Assembly (NCBI GenBank): GCA_949752745.1
Contig: OX457029.1
Span: forward strand, 17,421,413 to 17,485,412
Length of the DNA stretch: 64,000 nt
Reading direction: 5' to 3'
DNA from: Protula sp. h YS-2021
Taxonomy: Eukaryota; Annelida; Polychaeta; Sabellida; Serpulidae
This document shows positions 12,126 through 25,699 of the stretch, in pieces. The notes below the pieces were generated by a model. That model worked only from the letters and a program-made list of their open reading frames with translations, was not told the DNA's origin and did no database searches. The translations under genes were made by a program, and so were the position numbers. Each line of letters opens with the position of its first letter. Position 1 is the stretch's first letter.

Positions 12126-12850
12126 TTACTTTTGGAGGCTTTTTATTTGGGCGGGGTGGCTTAGGTGAGGTTCTGCCTGCAGGTTACCCATAGATAGCTT
12201 ATATAAGTGGGGAATATGTATTCCCACTCGTTTCCTCCGTAAGGTTGGTGCGCAACTTCTGTTTGGCGAGTTCAGCTCTTTGTTTGAGTCTCGCCTTTGT
12301 TTCGCGGCCCAGCTGAGAGGATTGGAGGCTTGGAGTGCAAGATCGCCTCTCTTCCCTGACACCTCAGGAGAAGTACTTGGTGAAGACTCACAAAGACTGG
12401 AGTCTGTCTGACTTTTAGTTGCTTTCGTTTCTCGCTTGCAGAAGGTAAGGACAAATGTTCCTCGATGGCCCAAAGGTCGCGCTGCTGTCACACCCTGGTC
12501 CTTTTGTTCGTCAACTAGTTCTTTATCTATGCAAAACCTCAGTTCAGGGTAGGCAATCACCTCTCCTGAAAAAATTAAGGTTCGATGGGCAGAACACTTA
12601 GCTGGGGTGTTTACGAAAGATGTTATTTTTAGGAGGTTTTTACATTGCTGTAGGGTAGCTATTTGGACTAAATGTCCCCCAAACGGAGCTTTCTTATGTT
12701 AAATTGGTTTCCTATTATCGATGCTACCCCCTTCTGGATAGCGAAGGGGGATAGCTTGAATGTGTCCTCTATAGGTGTGATACTCAGGTATTGTGGAAAT
12801 GAAGCAGGGGAGACCCTACCCCAATCCTTGGTCTTTTAGGTGTCCTTGTA
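12126..12850 (-). pseudogene. Non-LTR retrotransposon ORF1 remnant
   Basis: On the minus strand the frame carries LSPFAIQKGVASIIG, then RKLRLGDI, then (after stops) EVIAYPELRFC and DQGVTAARP. That order matches the ORF1 (gag-like) proteins of animal non-LTR elements, which continue into a CCHC knuckle not visible here. The open section 12560-12126 ends in low-complexity S/P/R sequence. Several stops and frame changes show decay. It lies immediately 5' of the endonuclease fragment. Confidence 0.6.
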
Positions 12851-12901
12851 TGTTTAAAAATTTTCGGCCGATTTTCAAAAATAATACAACGTTTCACATC
12901 T

Positions 12902-12905
<4 letters not shown>

Positions 12906-12994
<89 letters not shown>

Positions 12995-13300
12995 AACCAG
13001 TCATAGGGGGACCATGCCTTATATATAGCACTTAGGGAGACCATTTGGAAAAAATAATATATGTTTTTTAGCTTTTTATCCAGTGGTAACACACAAATTT
13101 AATTTTAAAACAGAATATATTACATTCACTATGTTATAGAATCATTCGTTTTTTGCTTACTATGTAGTTTCATAACGTTTAAACAGGCTAAGAATTAAGG
13201 AGACCTACTTTTGGTCTCCTTAAATTTTTGGTCTCCCTAATACTGTGGTTTTTAGCAAAAATGGTCCCCGTAATGCTGGAATTACACTTATATATATATA

Positions 13301-13382
<82 letters not shown>

Positions 13383-14817
13383 ACAGTTCTGCACAACTCG
13401 TCAGGACAAAACCTGTCTCGGTGCTAGCAAATTTTCTGAAAAACAGCCATTTTTGACAAGTTGTATTTTTGAGAATTTCTGGCCGATTTAAAAATTAATA
13501 CAATGCTGCCCATCTACAATACAATATTTTCATTGCACAAGATTTCAGAACGCGTGATCGAATAGTTTTGCTGAACTCGTCTGGACAAAATCTACCAAAA
13601 TCGCTTACTACTTTCACTTAATATTTCAAGACAGAATAGTAAAGTTAGTTAGTTCGTTAGTTATATGATTTGTTTAACGACACGACCGGCCCTTAGCGGG
13701 TTACATTGTGTCACAACATGTCAGTAATCAGTGACTTAATAGTAAAGTAAACAGTATAGTGAAGTCTTCTGAATAGTAAAGTGTTTACGAAAAAACTTTT
13801 TTTCGCCAATATTTTCGCCAAAAAAAGCTAATAGCCACGTGGACACTTATGCACCCTATTTTTCAACAAAACTTTAGAACGTTCCTACCAAAACCCTAGC
13901 AGGAGATACACTTTAAAGAAATTTGATTTCTGGCCAATATTTCCGCAAATGTTTGGCGATCGCCAGGCAGGTACTTATGTCCGCTACCATCAACGAAAAT
14001 CTCAAGACATTCATGTTAAAAACCTAGCAGGAGACACGATTTCTCAACTTGAAAGCGTACATACGCACATACGCATATACTTTATACGACTGCTATAGCC
14101 CCTGCTTCTGTAAGGAGCTAAAAAACAAGTCGGACCCACCGAAACGGCATCAACCTACTAAGTTTAAAGCTTATCCGACTTTCCGTTCTGCACCTACAGT
14201 TATGACGCAGTCCTGCAGTCTAGGACAAGCGCCGCTCAGACAAGTGCCGCTGGCGGACAAGTGCTGCTCAGACAAGTGCCGCTGGCGGACAAGTGCCGCT
14301 TAGACAAGTGCCGCTGACGGACAAGTGCCGCTGGCGGAAAAGAGCCGCTCGGACAAGTGCCGCTGGCGGACAAGTGACGCTCGGACAAGTGCCGCTCGGA
14401 CAAGTGCCGCTGGCAGAAAAGTACCACTCGGACAAGTGCCGCTCGGACAACGCCGCTGGCGGACAAGTGCCGCTTAGACAAGTGCCGCTGGCGGACAAGT
14501 GAGGCCGAAAATCCACATTGCCCCCAACACAAAAGGAAACAACTCGAAAAAGATCTATTACATATATTTACAGATGTCCCAATCAAACTATCATCTACAC
14601 AACTAGTAGAAAATGCTAGTTTCACTGTTTTACACCTCGAATGAGAACGCTGTGGAAACCTTCACGCAAGTACAGAACGTCATGCACATGTCCATTCTTC
14701 AAGTAATTGAAAATCGAGACAAGTGTCACCGCAGCGTGTCCTCAGACTAATCTTCGAAGTGGTACTGAAATGAAAAACCTAGTCCTGGCGTCACTGTTGC
14801 GATTCCTACATGTGGGC

Positions 14818-14819
<2 letters not shown>
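12906..14819. repeat. Tandem segmental duplication, copy 1
   Basis: The unit is (TA)n(GA)n, a constant segment (ctgcaaccagtcataggggg ... ctggaattacac), a second (TA)n tract, then gaacagttctgcacaactcg through to ctacatgtgggcatt. It is repeated almost base for base at 14820-18905, so the duplication is recent. Copy 1 has an uninterrupted second TA tract (about 13290-13378), which is the pre-insertion state of copy 2. Confidence 0.9.
14223..14505. repeat. GACAAGTGCCGCTGGCG minisatellite, copy 1
   Basis: About 17 units of 15-17 bp alternating gacaagtgccgctggcg and gacaagtgccgctcg. All six frames stay open through it, giving artefactual open frames. Confidence 0.9.
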
Positions 14820-14913
<94 letters not shown>

Positions 14914-15408
14914 TCTGCAACCAGTCATAGGGGGACCATGCCTTATATATAGCACTTAGGGAGACCATTTGGAAAAAATAATATATGTTTTTTAGCTTTT
15001 TATCCAGTAGTAACACACAAATTTAATTTTAAAACAGAATATATTACATTCACTATGTTATAGAATCATTCGTTTTTTGCTTACTATGTAGTTTCATAAC
15101 GTTTAAACAGGCTAAGAATTAAGGAGACCTACTTTTGGTCTCCTTAAATTTTTGGTCTCCCTAATACTGTGGTTTTCAGCAAAAATGGTCCCCGTATTGC
15201 TGGAATTACACTTATATATATATATATCTATATATATATATATATATAACAAGTTATTATTTAAAATAAGAATATGTCAAGCAAATAAGAAACCCTGTAT
15301 TTTCTCAGAGCAAGTGGTTACTGGCAATTAATAACTGACGTTATTGTAAATTATATAAACGTAAAGCCGTAAGTGAAAGTGATGTGTAAAATTTTTCTAC
15401 TTTATTTA

Positions 15409-15645
15409 GTGGTCTTATATACACGGAATATACGATTTTCAATTTTCGGTAGTATATACACGGAATATACGACTTACCAACTTGATAATGCTCGGTCGTA
15501 TGTACATGGAATATACAACTCTCAATGTTCGGTCGTATATACACGGAATATACGACTTTTAATGTTCAGTCGTATATACAAGGAATATACGACTTTCAAT
15601 GTTCAGTCGTATATACACGGAATATACGACTTTCCAAATTGCGGT
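15409..15645. repeat. Left 37-bp palindromic subterminal array
   Basis: Units start at 15409, 15449, 15494, 15531, 15568 and 15605; the last three spacings are exactly 37 bp. Each unit is gtcgtatatacacggaatat plus acgac, close to its own reverse complement, followed by a constant tttcaatgttcg spacer. Confidence 0.9.
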
Positions 15646-15737
15646 TGTGGTAAGGACGCAATATAATATTAATTTCGCCCAGGACTGAAATATTGATTTT
15701 CTACATGTATTACAATGACAGGTGTCCGCCGTACAAC

Positions 15738-15812
15738 TGGTCCAGTGGCGTGGTTGGTAGAGCGTGGGACTTCAAATCGTTTGATCTGGGGTTCGAGTCC
15801 CACCGAGACTTT
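15738..15812 (+). other. tRNA-like sequence (SINE head or tRNA relic)
   Basis: It has an A-box-like stretch (tggcgtggttggtagagcg) and a perfect B box (ggttcgagtcc) at tRNA spacing, then a T run. The acceptor and T stems do not pair properly, so it is not a working tRNA gene. It is probably a SINE head or tRNA pseudogene carried inside the TIR element. Confidence 0.55.
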
Positions 15813-16947
15813 TACTCGAAAGTTAAAATTTTGCCATTTTGACTGGGAAAGCTATGTTCAAAACTCATGAAACTCGTAGAAAACTATTTAAAAAAATGAT
15901 TTCGTTTATAATTCAGGCGCATCATGCTTTGTAGTTTTGGTATTTATTAAACTTTTAGGCATATAAACAGTATTTTTACGATTAAACGACTTTTTAAAAA
16001 CGTGTGTTTTGGCGGTTCTATGAAAACCAGAAGTAATTATAAAACTATTTTTAATTCAATTTTAAATACGTTTTTTGTATTTCATATGCCGGGAATAACT
16101 AAAATGGGTATTGGAAAATATTACACGACATTTATTTTAGAAATTAAGACCGTTTTAAGGGGGAAATTTTAAGTTAAAACTATGGGTGATAATTCGTGAT
16201 AGCTGGGATTCGAGACCAGCTGAGGTTCTAATGTTTATCTTAATTTCTCGTTTAATTTACCAAATTACCTTTTTATGGTACGAAGATAGTTACTAAATTT
16301 AATAATATTGTCGTTTTCAGCGAGGTTTGAATAACGTCCCAAAACCTTTAAAAATCAAATGCATATTTAATCTGCGCTTTTGAAAATGGCGGTTGTTTAC
16401 ATGTTGCCTTGGCAGATGCGTAGGAATTATTCACAAAAATAATGGAAAATGGCTAATTTTTAGCGTTTTGAATGTAGTTATTGGTGAAATATCAGAAAGT
16501 TGGTATTAAAATAATTGTTAAAGTTTTATATATTTCAAAGTAATGTTTAGTGGTCAAAGTACTGGTAACGAAGTGAACTAGTTCGGGTCGTGGAGGGTTA
16601 CGACTGTGTTGCTAGCGCAGTTTATGTTGACACCAGCGCAAAAAAAAAGTCCAGAACGTATTAGGCGCTTACTTGTGCAATATCAAGATCATTGAAGTGT
16701 AGAATTATTTACTCCAGTGTTTGTGCAATAATTTTTAAAAATTACACTTAACAACATTTTACACACCACAAACACGATAAACCGATTAGTATATAATATT
16801 GTACCTATCAAGTTGACTTTGTTTGCTAATAAAGTTTAGAAAGATGGATTTCTTCATATTTATTAAAGGTTATAACTCTTATAACCTTTCTTATGTGTAC
16901 ACTCACTTCCTCAAATTAAAAAAAATGATGTTATAAATTTGAAAAGT

Positions 16948-17163
16948 AGTATATTCCGAGTATATACGACCGCAATTTGAAAAGTCGTATATTTCATGTA
17001 TATATACTGCTGAACGTTGAAAGTTGTATATTCCGTGTACATACTACCGAGACTGAAAGTCGTATATTCCTTGTATATACGACGGCAATTTGAAAAGTCG
17101 TATATTCCGTGCATATACGACCGAACATTGAAATGTCGTATATTCCGTGTGTATACGACTACA
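16948..17163. repeat. Right 37-bp palindromic subterminal array
   Basis: Six units in the opposite orientation to the left array (gtcgtatattccgtgtatat plus acgac, spacer cgaacattgaaa). It mirrors 15409-15645 about the element centre. Confidence 0.9.
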
Positions 17164-17307
17164 AAATGGAGTAGGCTATTCTGACACATCACTTTCACTC
17201 AAGGTGTTACGGTTAAACAATTTATCATAACGCAGCAAACAAGTAACTGCGCTAAAAAAAATAATATTTCTTATTTGCTTGACATATTCTTATTTTAAAT
17301 AATAGCT

Positions 17308-17427
<120 letters not shown>

Positions 17428-18271
17428 ACAGTTCTGCACAACTCGTCAGGACAAAACCTGTCTCGGTGCTAGCAAATTTTCTGAAAAACAGTCATTTTTG
17501 ACAAGTCGTATTTTTGAGAATTTCTGGCCGATTTAAAAAATAATACAATGCTGCCCATCTACAATACAATATTTTCATTGCACAAGATTTCAGAACGCGT
17601 GATCGAATAGTTTTGCTGAACTCGTCTGGACAAAATCTACCAAAATCGCTTACTACTTTCACTTAATATTTCAAGACAGAATAGTAAAGTTAGTTAGTTC
17701 GTTAGTTATATGATTTGTTTAACGACACGACCGGCCCTTAGCGGGTTACATTGTGTCACAACATGTCAGTAATCAGTGACTTAATAGTAAAGTAAACAGT
17801 ATAGTGAAGTCTTCTGAATAGTAAAGTGTTTACGAAAAAACTTTTTTTCGCCAATATTTTCGCCAAAAAAAAGCTAATAGCCACGTGGACACTTATGCAC
17901 CCTATTTTTCAACAAAACTTTAGAACGTTCCTACCAAAACCCTAGCAGGAGATACACTTTAAAGAAATTTGATTTCTGGCCAATATTTCCGCAAATGTTT
18001 GGCGATCGCCAGGCAGGTACTTATGTCCGCTACCATCAACGAAAATCTCAAGACATTCATGTTAAAAACCTAGCAGGAGACACGATTTCTCAACTTGAAA
18101 GCGTACATACGCACATACGCATATACTTTATACGACTGCTATAGCCCCTGCTTCTGTAAGAAGCTGGAGCTAAAAAACACGTCGGACCCACCGAAACGGC
18201 ATCATCCTACTAAGTTTAAAGCTTATCCGACGTTCCGTTCTGCACCTACGGTTATGACGCAGTCCTGCAGT

Positions 18272-18592
18272 CTAGGACAAGCGCCTCTCAGACAAGTGCC
18301 GCTCGGAAAGTGCCGCTGGCGGACAAGTGCTGCTCAGACAAGTGCCGCTGGCGGACAAGTGCCGCTTAGACAAGTGCCGCTGACGGACAAGTGCCGCTGG
18401 CGGAAAAGAGCCGCTCGGACAAGTGCCGCTGGCGGACAAGTGCCGCTCGGACAAGTGCCGCTGGCGGACAAGTGCCGCTCGGACAAGTGCCGCTGGCAGA
18501 AAAGTACCACTCGGACAAGTGCCGCTCGGACAACGCCGCATGCGGACAAGTGCCGCTTAGACAAGTGCCGCTGGTGGACAAGTGAGGCCGAA
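18272..18592. repeat. GACAAGTGCCGCTGGCG minisatellite, copy 2
   Basis: Counterpart of 14223-14505 within the second duplication copy, with two or three extra units. A single diverged unit also appears near 20120 (cggcacttgtccgagcgg). Confidence 0.9.
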
Positions 18593-18904
18593 AATCCACA
18601 TTGCCCCCAACACAAAAGGAAACAACTCGAAATAGATCTATTACATATATTTACAGATGTCCCAATCAAACTATCCTCTACACAACTAGTAGAAAATGCT
18701 AGTTTCACTGTTTTACACCTCGAATGAGAACGCTGTGGAAACCTTCACGCAAGTACAGAACGTCATGCACATGTCCTTTCTTCAAGTAATTGAAAATCGA
18801 GACAAGTGTCACCGCAGCGTGTCCTCAGACTAATCTTCGAAGTGGTACTGAAATGAAAAACCTAGTCCTGGCGTCACTGTTGCGATTCCTACATGTGGGC
18901 ATTG

Positions 18905-19345
18905 TGGGAAATCCCACGCAGGTAATCCATAATGTGCCGGTTCTGGTAGTCGTTGACAATCGTAAGAATTCAAGTTGGGTGGTATGCCGTGACCGCAGAA
19001 AGCATCCTGTGGTGCAAACCTTCGATTTGGATGTTCGTGCGCGGTAGATGTTTGACATCACGGTCGCAGATATTCCACATGGCATGGTCGAATTTTTGGG
19101 CGGCTCTAGGTCGGCGTCGGCTCCGTGGACGTCCAATGTAGGTGTCCTCGAAATAGTCCAAAACGGGTTCAAGGACCTCCGGAGCCTCTTCCTGGAGAAC
19201 CTCAAAGGCGGCAAGGACCTCGTCAGTGGGAACGAATTCTAGGGCTGGTATCATTTGGGCAAACGACGCAAACTCCTCATCGTTGATGTGGAAGTTACCT
19301 TTAAAGAGGAATGCGGCTATCTCTGAGCCATCTAGCGAGTGAATT
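18905..19345 (-). pseudogene. MULE-type transposase C-terminal fragment
   Basis: The minus-strand frame from about 19335 to 18970 is open. It contains LEFVPTDEVLAAFEVL, then PVLDYFEDTYIGRP, then LPRTNIQIEGLHHRM and AYHPT, after which a stop interrupts it. The motif order (a DYFEDTYIG-type block, an RTN..EG.H block, then HPT) is characteristic of animal MULE transposases that often carry FLYWCH zinc fingers. Catalytic and zinc-finger parts are missing. It abuts the end of the second copy of the tandem duplication, so the duplicated non-coding unit may have been part of the same transposon. Confidence 0.65.
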
Positions 19346-21879
19346 TAGAATCAGGATCAGAATTTTCAAATTGTGTATAAACTGAAATGTTAAATTTTCT
19401 GCTATCAGTCGTGGGGCGCCAGAATTATATCCTTTGCAAAGTTATTGGGTAATCAGAGTTCGAAAATCATTTTACTGGCCACCCAATTTGTTTGACAACA
19501 TTAGACTGGATCACAAAGCAGCGCCAATGTCAGACAACGGTGTGCTCGGTTCAGTAATGCGAAAAAGGGTGGATCAGGGCAACAATTTGTGGACTTTTCC
19601 ACCAAATGATGTTTTTTTTAACCCTGTTGCCTATAAGCATGGAGTACAGTAGCTTGAAAGTGTGTATTGATATCTCTTGACATTTGGGCGGGAAATGGTT
19701 GCATATGTCATCACTGAAAAAAGTGTAAAAATGAGTGGGAGGGGGGGGGGCAGGTTCGCAAAGAAACCTGTAGTGACAAAAGAACCGCGGGGACCCCCAT
19801 ATTTTACTATCTCAAATGTTGAATGAATGATCAGTGCGTAATTATGTACAATATGAGAGGAAAAATGTTGCAGGTTTTCCTTCTGTATTGGAATTAGTCT
19901 CAAAATTTGTTTATTTGCCATTCTTAGCAATACAAACCGAAAGAAATCCTGAGTCGTTTTAGTTCTGTTTTATTTCTCATAAAAGTCCGGTGACCATTGC
20001 TTTTTATATCCTATTATTATAGCACTGTGTCACATGGTTGCACATGCGAAGTATTAAAACAAAATTGTTGCAGATTAAAATTATGGGAGATAGCCGCATT
20101 TCCCTTTAATTTTGGTTTCAGCGGCACTTGTCCGAGCGGCAGTTGTCCCGTACCCCCTGCAGTCCTATGACGTGACGCGTTGTCCAATATATGTCAAACA
20201 CAATTACGACTGACGGATCACCCAAAAGCATAAACTCACCAAGTTTATTTCTGATTCAGCGTTTCGTTTTCGAGTCATCGTGTTAACAAAATCAAGTGCC
20301 CACAAAAGACGCACACGATCCCCGTGACCATGAAATCGGCGCTAAAGCGGGTCTGCAAGGTGCCAACTACTGCCAGTTTCATCACGTTTTTAACACTTGA
20401 CAAGCCTTTGGCTTGCAAGAGTTATATGAATTTGTGCGAGCAAAATTCGTCCTTTTTTTTTTCTTCTTGACACTTTTTCCCATTTTTTGTGTCTTCTTCT
20501 CCTCTGACACTATGGGCCCTACGACCATGAAACTTGGGACTTATGAAGAGCTTGATCTGAACATGTGCATGTCACTTTTTATTTTCGTCTTTGATTTCGT
20601 TTTCTTTGTTAAAACGCCATGTGAAAAGAGTGCATTTTTTGCAAGTAAATGCGTAGCATTTAACCCACATCACACACAGTTGCACAGTGAGCTTTGTGCG
20701 AGCTCTCACTGCGTAAATAGCTAACACGGCGTATGCTAGATCAGTCAATAAAACCTTAAGTCAACAGAAACCAAACACTACTCGGCTTATAAGACATATT
20801 CAGGCTGTGTTGTTTGCAATATATTATTCAAGAAATAACCCATTGAAGGAAGTATTTTTGCGTTTTAATTTTTGTCAAGTGTTAAACATTTCGCTAGCGA
20901 AGTAAGGTTCTAGTTTTAAATTGAAACATTTTGCATTTTTAATTTCTACAAAAGCTAAGTTTTCATTAAAACACCATATTTTGGCAATTTGCACTGTCTG
21001 CTTTATCCGTGTGTGCAATTTAAAAAAAAATCAGAAGAATAGTTTTGGAGACAGCCCGGACGACAATTTCGGACACAAAATTATATCAAAACGCGAAGTT
21101 TTACCAAATTTCAAAATACTGTCACTTTGACAATTTTCATGAACAAAAATACACATCAACACATCTTCAATATGTGCTGCATCGGTGTGTGTAATTGCAA
21201 AACCATCTGATCCACATTTTCGCAGATATACCCCGAAGACGCAGACGGACAGACGGAAACGCTAATAACTATAGCTCTCTGTGACACGGGAGATAACAAA
21301 TGGCTAAGCTGCCGTGTGCTCATTTCTAAACGGTAAGAAACTGTAGAATATTTTCACCGTCCCATCCCGGGTGCATGGTAGGCATGTGGTCGTGCACATG
21401 TTCTTCTCTCTCATACAGCTCCCTGCTGTTCGGTTTCGGGAACGTTAATAAACTTGCTCGTCTCACTGGAAACCTGTGAAAGAAAGACAAACGGCTAGCC
21501 ACTCACTCAGCTCACATAGTTTATGTATAAAATGTCCCATTCTGAAGAAAAATACAAGATTATCCATGGACAATGCTCCAGTTCACGAACACTGCTGTCA
21601 GAACTCCTGACATATAATTATCAGAGATTCTTTCAAGAGCAGAATTTCAGGGGCGATTTCGGGTTCGGTTGGCAATACCTTACACAATACTGCCTACATA
21701 CGGCATCTTTTGCGCCTACCTTCCTGCTGTACTGCATCATATTGTTATGGTGCAAAAATGGCGAAATTATAACAGCCATCGTAACTCGCTGGAACTGTTC
21801 TGAGAACTCTGTGACGCTTATCAAGCGAGTTAAATGCTTATTTCATACAATTTTATAACACTGAAAACACGAAAAAGTG
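19346..21879. other. Intronic sequence, no gene recognised
   Basis: Weakly open frames (19434-19652; 21523-21858) have no recognisable domain, splice pattern or codon signal. 20130-20165 carries a single decayed unit of the GACAAGTGCCGCT repeat. 21240-21275 has a gacggacagacgg tract typical of a dispersed repeat tail. Confidence 0.5.
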
Positions 21880-22500
21880 AGTCTTCTTCTGAATTCTGCT
21901 TATACCACTCCGAGGTTTCTAAGGTCAATAATAGTCATATCAATAAAAATGTCAAAGAATTTCCAGATGCCTGCAACTACCACTCCGGACCACTTTAGGG
22001 CAATGATAATCAAGACGAAGGCATCTTTGATGAACTCTCGTGATATCGCTCACCCTAAAAATTGTCAGAGCTATGTTTAATCAACTTTTGTAGTATTGCT
22101 CACGCTAAAATTGTCAAAGCCCTCCCTGTGGCGTTTTCTACAACAACTCAGAGTACACTAAGTTCGACAATATTCAAGAGAAATCACTGTAATATCACTC
22201 ACGCTCCAAAATGTTAAGAACTTACATCAACTCTGCTAATGCCATCCCGTGTATTTAAACGCAACAACATTAAGATAAAGGCATATTTGACACCCTCGAA
22301 AATATTTTCCAGGTGTAATAATATCAGCGTAGGCGCGTATTTGACAAAATTTTGTAATATCGCTCACCATGTTAAAAATCAAAGATCTTCCATGAGGTAT
22401 TCTGCTGCTACTCAATTATTCTTACAATACCGCTCACTTTGGAAACTGTTATACAATTTCCTTAGAAGTTCACAACTGTCACTCCAGCCTATTCCAAGTA
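21880..22500. repeat. Degenerate repeat around atcgctcacgctaaaa
   Basis: Variants of atcgctcaccctaaaaattg recur near 22046, 22096, 22192, 22355 and 22428 with irregular spacing, each following a taatat/gtaata word. No coding potential. Confidence 0.5.
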
Positions 22501-22599
22501 CGCAATTTAACAATTAAGATAAAGACATATGAAGTAAACTACTGGAACCTAAATCTGATTTTACTTAACACCTTTTTATCCTGGTTTTGAAGGTGGCCT

Positions 22600-23340
22600 G
22601 GATTGTTTTTAGACCCCAACCGGGCGAGCCCGGGGGTCTATAGGATTGCCCTCTGTCCGTCCGTCTGTCACACTTTGGATGCTGTTTTGTTTCCACGCAA
22701 GTTCTCTGAAACTATTTACCCTAGGCATATGCAACCTTGCACAGTGAAAATATATTGATGTTGTGCAACGTCGTTTTATTTTTCAAATCGGTCAAAAAAT
22801 TGCCAAAACGGCAACTTTTCAAAACTTGTCAATTTATTAGATAATTCTAATGTAAGACTTAGGTGGTTTCCACACGAGTTCTCCGAAACTTTTTACCCTA
22901 GGCATATGCAACCTTGTACAGTGAAAACATATATATTGAAGTTGTGCAACGTCGTGTTATTTTTCAAATCGGCCAAAAATTGCCAAAATGGCGACTTGTC
23001 AAAAATTGCGATTTTTTTTTTAGATAACTGCAATGTAAGACTTTGGTGCTTTCCACGCGATTTTTCCGATTTATCCTAAGCATATGCTACCTTGCACAGA
23101 GAACATATATATATTGAAGTTGTGCAATGTCGTGTTATTTTTCAAATCTATAAAAAATATAGCCAAAAAATATAGCCAAAATGGCGACTTGTTGCGTCCG
23201 ATTGGGGTCTCCCCCTTCTTTGTTACTATTCCTCCGAGATTAATAAAACCTACAGCAAGAAAGTATGTAACGTGTAGTTGTGCAATGTCAGGTTATTTTT
23301 CGATTTCTTCAAAAATGTAATTTTGGCGATTTTTCACAAA
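22600..23340. repeat. About 180-bp tandem units
   Basis: A block containing tccgaaactttttaccctag, gcatatgcaaccttgcacag and ttgtgcaacgtcgtgttatt occurs three times (about 22690, 22870, 23050) and decays by 23340. It is preceded by gcgagcccgggggtctatag and tgtccgtccgtctgtc, a dispersed-repeat head. Confidence 0.75.
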
Positions 23341-23494
23341 TTTGACTGTCGTTTTTCAGAACAATTTTTTCTAGGCTGTATCTTTGTTACTATTCATCGT
23401 AGACAAATAAGGTAGAAAGTAGACCTTATTTGTCTACGATGGAAAGGTAGAAAGTATACAAAGTGTAGTTGTGCAACGTCAGGTTATACGTCTG

Positions 23495-23710
23495 TTCTGG
23501 GATAAAGTTCGAGAGTTCCTGAATTCATTACCACTCATTAAATTCCCTTCTGTCATTTGTGGTGACTTCAACCTAGATACAGTGCAACGAGAAATACTTT
23601 TTCAAATGATGTCAACGTTCAACCTAAAGCAGCCAGACTTTGGTCCCACTCATAGGCACGGCGGGTATCTTGATTTAATGTTCAGTTCACGTCCTTTCCC
23701 CGTATGTTAA
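23495..23710 (+). pseudogene. Retrotransposon endonuclease fragment
   Basis: An open plus frame encodes VICGDFNLDTVQREILF and then FGPTHRHGGYLDLMFSS, the GDFN and T(H).GG.LDL motifs of the endonuclease domain of non-LTR elements. It is joined directly to repeat DNA on the left and lost after 23710. It belongs to a different lineage from 11531-12091. Confidence 0.7.
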
Positions 23711-24019
23711 ACAGAACATCAGTACCTCTACATGTGGATATAAACTAGCCCACAAGCTGTGACTTTGCCATGGCAGGGAACACTTCATATTTGTTACTTT
23801 CCATTTCTGTTAAAATACCCTTCTTATTCAAAGTAACAAGTTTGTTGCGAACAAAGCAAGGCGTAAGCATGCAAACGAAGAAAATGTTTGTTGTAACTGT
23901 CTTTATCTACGCCATATATCTTTGGAATTATTCATCATTTACTATACCTTAAGGAAAGAAAATATGTATAGTGCAGATGAGTGCGGCGGGGGATGAGCAA
24001 TCTGCGATTGTCTTGTTAT

Positions 24020-24660
24020 AGTTATGCTATATTACCTTGTCATCGTACATTCCTATCGGCCAAAAAGCACTAGAAAAACATTCTATATAACTGCGCAAAC
24101 AAATGGCTGACCTCGGTGGGAGGGGGAAGGGGGGAGGGGGGAGGTGGATAAAGGCTTTATATTGTACCACAACTAACACTGACCCCTGAATCAGTGGCAT
24201 GTTACGTAACAGCTGTAGATGAGTAACGCACAAAAAGGTCAATTACAGGCAATGGCATAGCCGCAGACAGAGAAATAGCCATGGGGCAATAGTGGATCGA
24301 TAGCAAGCTGCTAATGTTTTCCAGCAGTCTAAACAATGCAGAAGCACTCGAGTATCATCTGGAAAACACTGCAATCCCCATCGTAGTTAACAATTATTTT
24401 CCGTTAACAAAAGAGCTGACAAAACAGGGAAGGCGGGTAGGGGCGTTGGTTTCTATACCGGTTTACTGTTTTCCTTCGATGTTCAGCGGTTGAGAAATCT
24501 TACATAAAAGATTTTAACATAATGACGTCATACGCCTTTCTTGATTTCACTACATCCGTCAAAAGTTGGTGTGGAACCGTCCCAATGACCCAAGGAATAT
24601 TCAATTTTTCATGCCATACAATCCAATAAAGGTATCATTATTACACTTTGGGATTTGGCA
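24020..24660. repeat. Dispersed repeat, copy B
   Basis: Shares catcggccaaaaagcactag, cctcggtgggaggggga, gatgttcagcggttgag and catacgcctttcttgattt with copy A (5790-7049 and 10085 onwards). It lacks the 3-kb insertion and so supplies the empty site for the element at 7050-10077. Confidence 0.75.
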
Positions 24661-25059
24661 AAATCCCCCACTGTATTGAATTTGTATTTTATTTGAAATT
24701 TTAGCCGCAGTTGTGGCATGTTTTTTCCGTTTTGTCCGTAGAACTAGTCAGAGGCCGTTAGGGCTAGAAGGATTAGATATGATAAGCTTCAGTATGTCAA
24801 GTTGATGCTCCTGTATTTTTTTTAAATTCGCTTAATTTTTCAATTAAAAAACGACAAAACAAATTTGCGAAACAGGCGGCAAGAAGCTGAGAGCAGTAGT
24901 TTAAACCGGGATATCAGCCTCGGTGTATTGATCGCCCAACTCTCAATGAAAGCCACCACAGCATGCGTATGCAAGTTTAAGTTGGCTGCAGCGTTTGGGT
25001 TTTTTCCAATTCCTAAAGAGTAATGAAATTTGGCTCACTGATAGAGCTAAATTAGAGAA

Positions 25060-25450
25060 CGAATGACATCCTAGGCCTTGCTCAATGTCAAAAACCGGAA
25101 GTGGGCTATTATCTCGAAAACGGTTAGAGACAGAGCAATTTTGGGCTTATTTTCAACCTTTGGGCCTAAAAGACCATGTGTAAGAGGCACTTCGGTGACC
25201 TTGACCTCCTCGGCCATGGTTAAAATAAAAAACCGGAAGTGGGCCATTATATCGAAAACGGTAAAGATAGAGCGATTTTGAGCTTATTTTCGATCCTTTG
25301 TGCATAAAAGATGATATGTAAGAGATACCTCGGTGACCTTGATCTCCTCGGCCATGGTCAAAGCCCAAAACCATTATCTTGAAAACGGTTAGAGATAGAA
25401 CAATTCTGAGTTTATTTTCGTACCTTTGGGCCTAATAGACAATATGTAAA
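25060..25450. repeat. Diverged AAGGTCA-family satellite
   Basis: Three diverged units with aaaaccggaagtgggc, tctcgaaaacggttagag and cggtgaccttgacctcctc; ends at ttttcgctactcggtagcga. Related to 1029-2560. Confidence 0.8.
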
Positions 25451-25699
25451 AGGTTAAGAGTTCAGAATCGTATTTTATGTGACGTCCAAGTGTAATTTTC
25501 GCTACTCGGTAGCGAAAACGGTCTAGTTAATACTGATAGAGTGTTCCGATTTATTTGCTAGAAAGACTGGCAATTCCAATTTATAACGGCTTGCTACAGG
25601 AAAATCGTGAGCTGAATATGGGCTTAATTAGGTGCTCGAGAAGCATGAATCCGCCGGGGTTTGGGCAAAATTTAAAAGTAATTTTTTAACAATTTACCA

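Noticed and set aside
12906..13378. Open frames of YIYIYI or SLSLSL
   Set aside because: Direct translation of (TA)n and (GA)n tracts.
15738..15812. Functional tRNA gene
   Set aside because: The A and B boxes are present but acceptor and T stems do not pair; treated as SINE head or relic.
15409..17163. CRISPR-like array of regularly spaced palindromic repeats
   Set aside because: The spacers between palindromes are constant rather than unique, the array is mirrored at both ends of a TIR element, and the DNA is clearly animal nuclear.
21523..21858. 111-aa plus-strand ORF
   Set aside because: No domain, no homology I recognise, no promoter or splice context; length is within chance for this region.
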